A stretch of DNA of 64,000 nt from Populus alba (Eukaryota > Streptophyta > Magnoliopsida > Malpighiales > Salicaceae), in the NCBI RefSeq assembly GCF_005239225.2, contig NC_133294.1, positions 992,001-1,056,000 of the forward strand, read 5' to 3'. The notes beneath the pieces were generated by a model. It was not told the DNA's origin. It did no database searches and worked only from the letters and a program-made list of their open reading frames with translations. Positions 22,554 to 32,706 of this stretch are shown here, in pieces. Numbering within the stretch: position 1 is the first letter of the stretch; each line of letters begins with the position of its first letter. The translations under genes were made by a program, and so were the position numbers.

Positions 22554-24107
22554 TCAATCCCATGGGCTCAATTTGCACTCCACTGGCAGCGCTGGGAATC
22601 TTTCAGTGTCTTTGCAATAATCATAGATCACAAGGTTTCTTTGGACCCAGGCATAGTCCATTTTCTGTTCATCTGAGAGATGCCAAGCGTCGTATTGATC
22701 CCACCAGTATTTAGTCGTTGTTGATACACAGGCAGGGTATGGATCTTCCCATTGACAAGCTTCAACAGTGAAGTTCTTGTAAGAAGACACAAATGGGGCC
22801 TTTTTCCAGTCTGTCTTCTCTAGCCCTCCTCTAGTAGCCCAATCATCTGCGTTCCAGATACTTGAAAACAGGTACATGGGCTTCTCATCGGGGAAGAAAC
22901 TGTTTGGTTCTCCATTGTTCTTGTGCACCCTTATTGCTACTTTATCAACAAAAAACCTGCTTAGCGTATGAAAAATCCATGTCAGTGTCACTGTCATCTA
23001 ACTTATTTATTGACTGGTCCACAATGTTTATCTCTTCCTGCAGTAACTATTGTTTTTCTTGATGTTTTTTAAATGTTGTTTTTATGATTTTGATGTGCTA
23101 ATATAAAAACATAATTTTGATATGCATTTTTAATGGAAAACATCAGGCAACCAGCCCTTTAATCTACTGTTTTTGCCATTTTCTTTTTTGCTTTTGCTTT
23201 TGTGCAAGATTGCAGCGAGAAAACTTGAATCATCAGGTGCCTTGATCTAGCTGTAGCATAGAATCGAAGGACTTACACTATCTGGAGATTGTTCCAGAGA
23301 ATGGAATAGGTGTGGAACTCCTCGGTAGGGTCGAACCAAAGCATGTGCCTCATTTCACGGTTACCAGTACCATTCTTGTATATATTTGTTTGAATCAAAT
23401 AGGGTTCTCCAGTTCTATTCCCCAAGAACTCAAAGTCCAGCTCATCTCTTGTTGGCCCTGCCCCATTCTCTGTACACATCTGCAAACACAGATGAATCCA
23501 CTTTAGCCTCCCACCCTGATAATTTCCTGTACTTACTGTCAAACCAGAATTGAGTACAAAAAAATAGTTTAAATATTTATGAAGTCTTTGATTAAGCTTC
23601 ACAGCCATGAATCTTCGAGGCATTTTGAGCGTATGGGGCGGTAGAAGAAAGACTTACATAATAAGCTGTCACAACACCTGCAGAGTCACCTCCAACCAAT
23701 TTCAGCTTCATGCTAAACCACCCAAATCGATATTTATGCTTGGTTTGAAATCCACAACCCGATAATTAAGAAAAAAGTGATTTAATAAGATTGCAATCTT
23801 GAACATTAAGCAAGGAATATATGATATATTCATCCCGTTCAATCAATGAACGAATAAAGAACTCTTTAGTTTGCTCTGATTGAAGATTATATAAATGCGT
23901 AGACATGTGTGTACCTGTTTCTTTGTCCAATGAGAGATACCAGATCTGCCCATCTTCGGATGTTTTGAAATGATCCTCAGACCACATTATGCTAAAGTTA
24001 TCCTCAAAAGATGTTTTTGGTTGAGCTGCTTCAGAGGATACACAGGAAGCAGCCATGAAAGCTGCAGCGTAGAGAAGAGCAACCATTGTAGAAACCCTTC
24101 TCTCCAT
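22554..24107 (-). CDS. Xyloglucan endotransglucosylase/hydrolase (GH16)
   Basis: Four exons: 24,107-23,915, 23,758-23,658, 23,479-23,277 and 22,956-22,554. Together they give 299 residues, normal for the family. A signal peptide (about 1-27) sends the enzyme to the wall, where XTHs cut xyloglucan and rejoin it to another chain. The catalytic motif DELDFEFLG is at 110-118 (nucleophile Glu111, acid/base Glu115), followed by the conserved N-glycosylation site NRT. The C-terminal XET region with its cysteines (about 230-297) is complete. From memory it is closest to the XTH4/XTH5 type, unverified. Three donors and two acceptors are canonical, but the acceptor before exon 2 is GG (23,760-23,759). 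The nearest upstream AG would add an early stop. A normally conserved proline in the VDxxPIR segment is alanine. The gene is either spliced non-canonically or inactivated, unless the base is an error. Confidence 0.9.
23759..23760 (-). other. Non-canonical GG splice acceptor of XTH intron 1
   Basis: The minus strand reads TTATCGG followed by GTTGTGGATTT, the start of exon 2. The phase after exon 1 (one base) demands that exon 2 begin at 23,758, leaving GG where AG is expected. No other AG lies between here and about 23,800. Confidence 0.75.
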
Positions 24108-26050
24108 TTTGCTTGAAGAAGGCAGGGAATGAGTTTTCTCAACTAGCAGCTGGATCTTTGTGAGGAGGTGATTTGCATCTAATGATAAGTATTGGAAGTG
24201 CAGTGCTTCCAATGTGAAGGCTAGAACTGGAAAATCAAGCTGACATTTCATTGTTGATAAATTATTTGATCATGATCACATAATGTACAATTTTGCCCAT
24301 CTAAATGCGTGTTTGCTTCTGTAGTATATGTTATTTTTTAAAAAATATTTGTTAATTAAATATATATAAAATTATGTATTTTAGAATTTCTTTTAATTTT
24401 TTATATAGCACTATAAAAAATATTAAAAAAATTTAATTTATATTTTAAAATAAAAAATAGTTAAAAAAAAAACTATAACTAAAATATATTAACCATGAAT
24501 TTGATGTGGCAACATTATGCTACAAAACCGACATGGGTATTGTAGGAATTTGATAAAAATGGTGCCTGGAGAATTTACATCACAGAAAAGATAAATGGAA
24601 GGCTGAGAAAGCCAGGCTGCCCTCCAAATAAAATTTCAAGGTGGGGTCCATATGTTGTCGCAAGAAGAGGGAGTGATTTTGATTTTTCAGACAATAATCA
24701 GAAAGTTCTTGGACTTGACATCTGGAATTTTTGAAGCACGACATTGTATGAAGTTAAATTGTTATATAGTAATTCACTGGCCAAATTTGCTCGCCTCGGC
24801 TCAAAATTTATTTTTTAAAAAAAATTGAGCTTTTTTCAGTTTAAAGAAAAATTGTTACGTGTAAAACCAGAATTAGAAAAAAAAAAAATTGCCCAAAAAA
24901 CTCCCAAAATCAAAATTTAAGAAAAAAGTAAATACAAGTCACGAAGGGTTGTAAGAAAAAAGTGCTTGTTAATTTTATAAAAAAATATATAATTTTATTA
25001 TTAAAATTAATATTTTAAAATTATTTATTTTCATAAAATTTAATTTAAAAAAAATAAGTAAGACTGGGTGGTTGAGCCTGGATGGCCCAATACCTGACCA
25101 TTTAAAGAAAAGGCAACTTATGTGGGTCATCATGTGATTCTTTTTTCTTTTTAGTACAAGGAGCAAATGACATATTACTTACATTTAAAAAAATAAAATA
25201 AAAATAAATAATGCATTGTCTACTTACCTAGTTTCTGATCATGTTAAGTTAGGGCTTTTTCAACTCAATAATTTATTTTTCTAATATATTTTCATCTAAA
25301 AACACATAATAAAATGTTTTAAAATATTAATAAATTAATCTATCAACTCAAAATACTCTTAAATCATTTTAAAAACACAAAATCAAAATAGTAAAAAATT
25401 ATCTCTCGATCTTGATTCTATTTTTTTTTAAAAAAAGATAAAGATAAAAAAATTACTTCAATAAAAATCCTTCTATTAAATGAAATCTGCTAATACTAAG
25501 ATTGTGTTTATTTATTGTTGGAATATAATTAATTAACAATTTTCTCTTTTATTTGTTATTTTTGATGATGTTCTCTCTTAGATGTCAAATCCAATTAAAA
25601 AAAAATATTTGGACCGAAATGAAAATTCTAAAAACTTTGAGGCTAGCTACGCATTTTTTCTGTACTTTATATTGTCCTTTCTCTTTTAATCTTGTCTTTC
25701 TGCAACTTTTTAAAGCATTATCTCATAGAATTTAGGATTCAATTAAAAAAAGTTTCAGGATGAAATTTATTAAAAAAAAATGACAGAAATGAAAAGAAAA
25801 AAGTAAGAGAGTTGGGAAGCCCTTTAGCATTTCTGGAAAAAACAATGCAATCCACGGGCTTTTCAATGTAATCACTTTGTTCGTTTCTGCTGGTTTGCTT
25901 CACTTTAACCTAGCAATGGAGTTTTATTCAAACTACAAAGAAAAACTTTTACTAGGAAGCAGAGCTTGCTTTTCTTCAAAATAAAGAAGACTAGCATGCT
26001 AATAACAATGGCCAAGAAAGATCATGGGGGCAACCAGTGGTATACCCTTG
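24108..26050. other. Intergenic, upstream of XTH
   Basis: This is the promoter side of the XTH gene, followed by AT-rich DNA. I could not identify a convincing TATA box near 24,130-24,200. Apparent open frames here are short and without family features. No repeat family could be named. Confidence 0.5.
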
Positions 26051-26059
26051 AGTATGTAA

Positions 26060-26290
26060 AGATGAAATATATTGAAAAATAAATATAAATTATATTTTAA
26101 GATTTTATTTATTTAACAGTTAATTTTTTAAATTAAAATAATTTTTTAACATGATATCTAAGTCTTGATTACCAAGCGATCACGAATTCAAATTTCATCA
26201 TTTTCATTTATATAATAAAAATTAAGTATAAATTTCATGAGTCTGTGTAAATTTTAAGTTTACATAACTTTTATTTGAAAGATGTATTAG
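26060..26290 (+). mobile_element. Diverged SINE-like repeat
   Basis: The order of motifs (AAATTATATTTTAAGATTTTATTTA, then a tRNA-like stretch with GAATTCAAATTTC resembling a B box, then ATAAAAATTAAGTATAAA) matches the older repeat that surrounds the SINE dimer at about 31,360-31,920. Shared structure between two distant copies in the same orientation supports a dispersed family. Its ends are unclear. Confidence 0.4.
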
Positions 26291-26299
26291 AAAATAATA

Positions 26300-27850
26300 T
26301 AAATAATATCTTAAAATCTTTCATAATAATTTAAGATTTTAAATTAATTTTTTGACAAAATATTAATAGGCCGTATGATTACAAGATAAAAGCTTGAAAC
26401 ATTGGGTTTTAATGGTGCACATGACATGAAACTTTTCATGGATGGTGATAAAGGGTCCTACCCAATTGCATTATTGTGGAGCTCTGTAATGGAATGATAT
26501 AGATAGCAAAGGTTAATGAAGTAAAATCATATTATGTAAAAGAATAGCTACATGCAACTTTTCAAAAGTTAAATTGCAAAGCATATTAGAACATTTTCTT
26601 TTTATCTATTTTTTTTTTTAATTTGAAAGGTAGCCAAGAATAGTAGTATTTTCAACTTGAACATTTTTTAATTTCTCTATTAAAGTGTTCATTGGGCTGA
26701 CTTCTTGTGTCCCCCATAAAGTTAAAATACTTATTAAGTGAGTATTTGTTTTGAGTAAAATATTTTATAAAAAATATATATTTTTATTTTTCTTTCCTAA
26801 AGTATATTAAAGAAATTGGTTAGTGTAAAATAGTGTATAGTCAATTTTAAAAATTTTCATTTATTAAAATGTATTTTTATCTTATAAAATTTCACAAAAT
26901 ATTTTATAAACATTAATTTATTTATAATATTATCTAACAATTTTCCCCATCATTATTTTAGCACTCCAACACCATTACCGCTATAATCCTATCCTAACTT
27001 CACAGTCATCACAATCACTTCATCTTCATTGTAATATCAATCATATTTTTTATATCATTACCCTCAAGACTTCTTAAATATATTACACAAGCTCAGAGTA
27101 TATAATTCTAGCAACTTTCAATAAAAAAAAAATATAGGAGAGCTGAGAATTATATATCTTCAATAATAAATGGGCACTTTGTTGAGTTTTAGTGTTTTTA
27201 AAATGAATGGGATAGCTGAGATTTATCTCTCTCTCCAAATGTTCTTGTTTCTGCAACTGAAAAATAGAATTGGTCAATGGTCCTCATGCATGCGTGTATC
27301 ATAGATAAAGGTATATACTATATAATATTACTTAAAAAAAAAAAAGATATTTACTTAAGTATATGATAATCTTCACATCCATCAAATAGGATTTTTTATA
27401 AGTACTAGCCAAAGTTATCTTGATCTACTAAGCACCAAGTGTACATTGACTGGAGAGAATGAATGAGATTGTTAGGACTAATAAATTAACTGACTATCAA
27501 ATCCGAAAACATTGTTCTTAAGCTACTTAATGGTTGAGACTTTATCGATTATTGCCACCATTTTATTAACTATATAGTTATAATTGAGATCAGAACCCCA
27601 ACCCAATTGTATTTGTAATCCCCAACCCAATTGTATTTGTAATCATTAGTATCATCGATTAGTTATTTTTAACAATTTTAACAAGGATGGGCTAAATTAG
27701 AAAACTATAAGAGTGAAGCTAAGGCAACAAAAAGGTATCGACTAGTTATTTGTTAATTTAGCGGGATGGGGTGTTATATTTGTATCAAAACCGGGTTTAT
27801 TGGCTATTGGTGATGCTAATGGGGTTGTTGGACTCCTTAAATGGGATGGA
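26300..27850. other. AT-rich intergenic region
   Basis: No gene seen. A 24-bp unit (CCCCAACCCAATTG...) is repeated once in tandem at 27,596-27,643. The remainder is AT-rich with poly-A and poly-T runs and no recognisable coding frame. Confidence 0.5.
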
Positions 27851-27851
27851 T

Positions 27852-28019
27852 TGTAATATCCCACATTAACGGGTGAGGACTTGGGAGAGAGTCTTATATG
27901 AGCATTCTCACCTTGGCTAGTAAGACACGTATTAGGGTCATGTGTGGCTGCCAAGAATAAATTCGTGAGGCCTGTAGGCTAAAGCGAACAATATCTTGCT
28001 AGCAGAGTGGGGTGTTACA
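27852..28019. mobile_element. Short element with TGTAA...TTACA ends
   Basis: A 168-bp segment begins TGTAATATCCCACATT and ends GGGGTGTTACA, so its ends are inverted. The wording (TCCCACAT near one end, CAATATCTTGCTAGCAGAGTGGGG near the other) resembles a widespread short noncoding element or small LTR seen in many dicot genomes. It has no coding capacity. Whether it is a solo LTR of a small retroelement or a DNA element is not decided; I found no clear target duplication. Confidence 0.5.
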
Positions 28020-28421
28020 ATAAGTTATTTAAAAATACATAGTATTTTATAATCTTCTAAAATATTATATTATTCAAAACTAATTAAACTAAATGATAGT
28101 TCAAAAATTTTCATCAGTAATTAAAACAAAAACAATAATTTATAATACTCATTACATTGTCAAAATTCAAACTTAATTAAAACAAGGTAATAATGAAACG
28201 TCTAAAACATTGAAAACAAAACTAAAAGGGAAGTCTCACAAAACAAGTAAGGCATACTGATAAAAATTGAAAAAGTATGAACACTCAACAGAGTTCACCT
28301 GCTAACAGAAACTAAGAACCTGAAATAATATTAAAAATATGGAATGAATTCAAGCAACTTAGTGAGGAAATAACATTTAATATATATTTTAGATATTAAT
28401 AGTTTGCAAGTCGATTTATCT

Positions 28422-28456
<35 letters not shown>

Positions 28457-29386
28457 CATAAAATAGTGGAATGTATATTAGAGATCAGATGACACTCATA
28501 GATAACCACCGTGGAAAGGATCAATCGCCATATGTTGGTGTCTCTTTTCACCAGCTACGCATACAAAATATTATATTTACATAGACTAACTAATCTTCGT
28601 TAACATGGAGTTACTAAAAAGTTATATATCAAGGCATAATATATATTTATATAATTATCAAAGTAATGAATATCATATCAAAATCAAGTTGGGGCTTTTG
28701 ATTATAAGAATAAGAAAAAGGGATTAGATGGCTTTAGTTTGTGAAAATGGTGACCGGAAGAGTTTAGCACTTAAATTTAAGATATACAAGTTGAGAGGGA
28801 AACGAGAAAACGACGAGAGAGAAAGAAAGATAATATTTATACTATAAATGGACTATATAAAATATATGTGTTGGGTTGAATTGATTGAGTTTCAAAAATC
28901 TTGACCCATCTTCCAACTCATAATGTTTAATTTTTAGATTTTTTAACCAATTATCATTTATAATAATTATATTATTTGATTTTAACGAATTAATACAAAT
29001 ATTATGAATAGATAGATTTTCTCTTAACATCTTAACACCCCTGGACGGAACTAGGTTTCACTTCTCTAAAAACCTTAACCTCACTACAAAACCAACTCCT
29101 TTATCTCTTTTACAAAATCCTCCACGAAACATAAACTAACCCTCAAATTTCTCTATACCTTTTAAATTGAGTCCAAATCAATAGGTATTAGACATTACAT
29201 TTTATTTTTTTTTCTTCAAATTTTTTAATATTTTTTAGATTATTTCAATATACTTATGTTAAAAATAAATTTTTAAAAATAAAAACAATATATATTATTT
29301 TGATATATTCCATGTTAAAAACATTTTAAAAAATAACTGTCATCAAACTCTCAACATGGTAATCTTAAACAAGAACTTAAATCCTA
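28020..29386. other. AT-rich intergenic region with TA microsatellite
   Basis: No gene is supported. An uninterrupted TA dinucleotide run of about 30 bp lies at 28,424-28,453. The remainder is AT-rich with no coding frame of note. Confidence 0.6.
28424..28453. repeat. TA microsatellite
   Basis: About 15 AT/TA units without interruption. Such runs are usually length-variable between individuals. Confidence 0.9.
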
Positions 29387-29925
29387 ATGTTACCTCATCA
29401 ATGTCTGTGTCAATTCAGGTCTCACTCAACCTGTGAGACCCACTTCGGGTTCTTTGGTGAAAACACATCATGTGTCCTTGGAGAGGCCATGATTGATTCT
29501 TTTAGAGGTAAGAGTTTAAAGTCCGATGCTTTAAGTTTTGTTCTTGAATGTTTTTCACGGACGGGTGTTCATGGAAAGTTTAGAGATGTATAGGAAGATG
29601 AGGGGTGATGGATTTATTGCTTCTGGTTGTGCTTGTAATGCAACTCTTGATGTTTTGCGTAGAGAAAATGAGATTAATTTAGCTTGGTGTTCTTATTGTG
29701 TCATGATTACAGATGGGGTTATGCTTGATAAGTCAACTTCTTCGTTGATTGCACAGATTCTTCGTATAGATATAAATTATATAATGCTGTAGTAAAAGAG
29801 GTGATTTTGAAGCTGCGTTTGAGAGGTTAAATCAGATGTGAGAGAGGGAACTTGACCCTGTTTTGGTACTCATACCATAATACTTGATGCTGCTTGTAAA
29901 CATGGGAATGATGAAACTTGAATCT
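29387..29925 (+). pseudogene. Decayed pentatricopeptide-repeat (PPR) gene fragment
   Basis: Reading across two frames gives PPR-type blocks: a segment with KSDALSFVLECF, then MESLEMYRKMRGDGFIASG with CNATLDVLRRENEINLAWC, then DKSTSSLIAQIL, and later GDFEAAFERLNQM. These have the paired-helix spacing and wording of plant PPR proteins, which bind organelle RNA. Frame changes (near 29,565 and after 29,790) and stops (for example after FERLNQM) show it is dead. No complete N- or C-terminus is present. A related fragment of the first block recurs at 35,620-35,770. Confidence 0.65.
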
Positions 29926-29929
29926 TCCT

Positions 29930-30556
29930 TAATTTATCAACCGAGCTGATGCTAATATTTCCCTCCATTGATCTTCCCATTAATTGAAGTTCCAATTCCC
30001 GCTATGGTGCTCTACTATAATTGCCAGTATGAGCATGCTGTTATTTTGCTATAGTGCTGCATTATTGTCTGCTGAGAGCATGTTTTACGAGATGTTCGTA
30101 GGCAAATTACATGACATTTTTTCCCTCTCTCAAAAAAGTGAAGAACTTCAGATACCTCGAAGGTAGCCAGCCATGTTGCCAGTACCATATACGATCGAGC
30201 TTCTCGATGGTTAATTTAGTGTAAGAAGAGAGGATTTACAGAAAGGAAGAAGATAGGGTTGATGAACTTAACGAGTCGATAGTGCAAGTTTTATGAAAAC
30301 AGTCTGCTGGCCTTCCTGCCCACAGGAACTGAGAAAAGCTTTGAAACCACACCATGAATTCGACTCCGTTTGTTTGCGTGGTTACTTCTATGTTTGATTC
30401 AACCACAACAAAACAAACATTTGATAGCGCTCCAAAACATAATTTATTTCTGGTGGAGCCAATTGAGTTTGCGCTTAAAACGCAGTTAAATTGAAAGCAA
30501 CTCTCAGCTACTTTCTTCTTCCTCTGTACTCTGCACTGTTCATAAGTGAACAATGC

Positions 30557-30587
<31 letters not shown>

Positions 30588-31128
30588 CCAAACTAGTGTA
30601 ATGAATTTATTAATTCACTCGTACTGTTCACATGAATAGTTTTTTTTTTTTTAAAAAAAAACTAGTTTAGAGTGAATTAAATTTATTTGCATTGTAATCT
30701 CAATTTTATTCATGATAATATTTTACCAAATTTTATTGCACGCTCAAAAAATCATGAAAACTGTAGTTTTTTTCGAATAAATTTTAAACGTAATGGAATT
30801 ATAAATAGTTTAATGGAACAATAAAAAATAAAAAATATTATTTATTTTATGATGTAATAGTAGTAGTTAAATATATAATATTTAAATTTGAAACCATATA
30901 TATATAACTTTAATTTAAAAAAGCATTATTAATTAAACACATTAAACTATTTTTTATTCAACCTCAATTTTAACCACAGTTTTAACCAAACATATATAAA
31001 TATCAAACCAACTTCAACTAAAAATATTTTTTATAATATAACTTTTTTTAAACCACAACCACAAAAGCTACCGCAATACCAAACACCTTGAAGATGTTGT
31101 TTAAACCTGATGAAACAACAGCTGCATA
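29930..31128. other. Intergenic, possible MITE-like segment
   Basis: No gene is supported. At 30,366 the plus strand reads CCGTTTGTTTGCGTGGTTAC, and the minus strand from about 31,090 reads GGTGTTTGGTATTGCGGTAGC. These are imperfect inverted ends of a possible 0.7-kb nonautonomous DNA element. Inside are two poly-T/poly-A junctions (about 30,555-30,590 and 30,640-30,662) that could each fold into a hairpin. Without a clear target duplication the element call is weak. Confidence 0.35.
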
Positions 31129-31323
31129 TGTTTTTTTTATTAACGTGGGTGTTCGAATCAGTTTAAGCGTATCTTGACTAATTCAACGACACCTCGACTA
31201 ATCCAATGGGCCCTGAAGTTAACAACCATATAAGCCTTCAATGGCTCTGAGGTTTGTGGGACTCAAACTGGTGACCTCTAGGGAGCAAACTCAGAACCTG
31301 GTCAGTTGAGTTACACCCCTTAA
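31129..31323 (-). mobile_element. tRNA-derived SINE
   Basis: On the minus strand the head GGGGTGTAACTCAACTG resembles a tRNA A-box region, and CCAGTTTGAGTCCCA resembles the B box, about 45 bp apart. The body is followed by a tail ending TTAATAAAAAAAAC. The copy at 20,831-21,065 shares head, body and tail. Such elements are copied by RNA polymerase III and mobilised by LINE enzymes. Confidence 0.65.
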
Positions 31324-31359
31324 GGTTGCTACGTATTTTTTTTATAAAGATGCATTGAT

Positions 31360-31920
31360 ACTACAAAATGATATAAATTATATCTTGAAATCTTATTCAT
31401 GTTTTTAACATGGTATCGAAGTTTTTATAATTAAGGGGTTACAAGTTCAAATCTCATAATGTGGAATTCTTACCACTAAACTACAGCCACAAAGAACTTG
31501 AAATCTGCACAGCAGGTTTTGAGTTCAAGTCAAGGCGTGCACTTCTTGTAGGAGCCTGGGACAGCCAGGGTTTTATTCACTCACCTAGGCCCACAAAGTG
31601 CGCTTTTTGGGAAGTGGGGTTTCCTCGAATAAAAAAAAAAGTCCCCAAGAGGCGTAGCGTGATGGCAAAGGACTTGAGATCTGCACAGCAGATCTCGAGT
31701 TCGAGTCAGGGCGTGCACCTCTTGTAAGAACCTGGGACAACCAGGGTTTTACTCACTTACCTAGGCCTACAAAGTGCACTTTACAGGGGATGAAGTTTCC
31801 TCGAATCCAAAAAAAAAAAAAAAAAAAAAAAAAGTTCAAATCTCATAATTCTTATTTATTTGATAAAAATCAAGTATAAAATAATATAGATATGTATAAA
31901 TTTTAAGCTCTCAATTTGCA
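31360..31920 (+). mobile_element. Older SINE-like repeat, split by a younger SINE
   Basis: The left part (to 31,460) contains CATGGTATCGAAG and TTACAAGTTCAAATCTC, which resemble tRNA A and B boxes. The right part (from 31,850) continues with TTATTTATTTGATAAAAATC. Placed end to end these parallel the diverged repeat at 26,060-26,290. The split is caused by the dimeric SINE described separately. Confidence 0.5.
31461..31831 (+). mobile_element. Dimeric SINE with antisense tRNA-His half
   Basis: Two related SINE monomers lie head to tail (about 31,491-31,640 and 31,641-31,833), each ending in an A tract (10 and about 25 A). The second is full length, with an A-box-like TAGCGTGATGGC and a B-box-like GAGTTCGAGTC. 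The first lacks its initial bases. In their place stand 30 bases (31,461-31,490) that are exactly the reverse complement of what I recall as the 5' half of plant tRNA-His(GTG). The 18-bp direct repeat AAGTTCAAATCTCATAAT flanks the whole (31,443-31,460 and 31,832-31,849), showing that the dimer inserted as one unit. Confidence 0.75.
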
Positions 31921-31929
31921 ACCTGTTTA

Positions 31930-32590
31930 TAACGATGAATGTAGCCACCATTTTACATTAAAGTTCATATGTTTTTAAGTTATTTTTTATTTAAAAATAA
32001 TAAAATTAATTTTTAAAAATATTTTTTAATTTTTTTAATTTGCTATATTTTTTAGATGAAATTTTTTAAAAAAATTTATCAACTAAGTAAAATATGTTAG
32101 AGTAGGGTTAAAGGTCTTCCTTCCATAATTATATAAAAAAGTATTCTATATTCTTTATGCATCTTATATTCAATTATTAGTCACTATAAAATTAATTATA
32201 ATTGATCTACCAGATAACTTGTTGATTCATAATTTGATTAGTATTTATTCTGAATCCTTTTTTCTTATCAAAATAATGTTAAAAAAAAAACCTGTAAATA
32301 ATAATATTTTTATTTAAAAAAAAACTCTCTTAACTTATATTATTTCAATTTTTTTTAAATATATACAAACTGATATAAAAAAATATTTAATATTGTGAAA
32401 TTAATATAGTTTTTAAAAATATTTTTTTATTTTTAATATTGATACACAAAAGTTTTAAAAAAATATTATAAATTAAAGATTTAATATTTTTTAATATAAA
32501 AAAACTTATGAAAACCATACACACTCTCATACAGTCGAAAGGTGTGCCTAATCAATTCGTTTACTAAAAGGCACCAATAAGAAACAAAGA
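31930..32590. other. AT-rich intergenic, then promoter of OST3/6 gene
   Basis: Mostly A/T runs with no gene. From about 32,510 the composition changes to that of a gene flank. A CATTGG (CCAAT-type) motif at about 32,623 and a C/T-rich leader before the ATG at 32,707 suggest the promoter and 5' untranslated region lie here. No clear TATA box was seen. Confidence 0.4.
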
Positions 32591-32706
32591 AGTGAGTCAC
32601 AAATTCACACTTGTCACCTTCTCATTGGCCGCTCTACACTCCCTTAAAAAACCCAAACGTCTAAGTCTTCCCCTCTCCACCTCGCTTCTCTCCCCCGCTT
32701 TCCAAA

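Noticed and set aside
30236..30553. Minus-strand frame of 105 codons
   Set aside because: No family features; it lies in a repeat-like segment with possible inverted ends.
31461..31490. Functional tRNA-His gene
   Set aside because: Only the antisense 5' half is present, with no anticodon loop, T arm or 3' acceptor strand.
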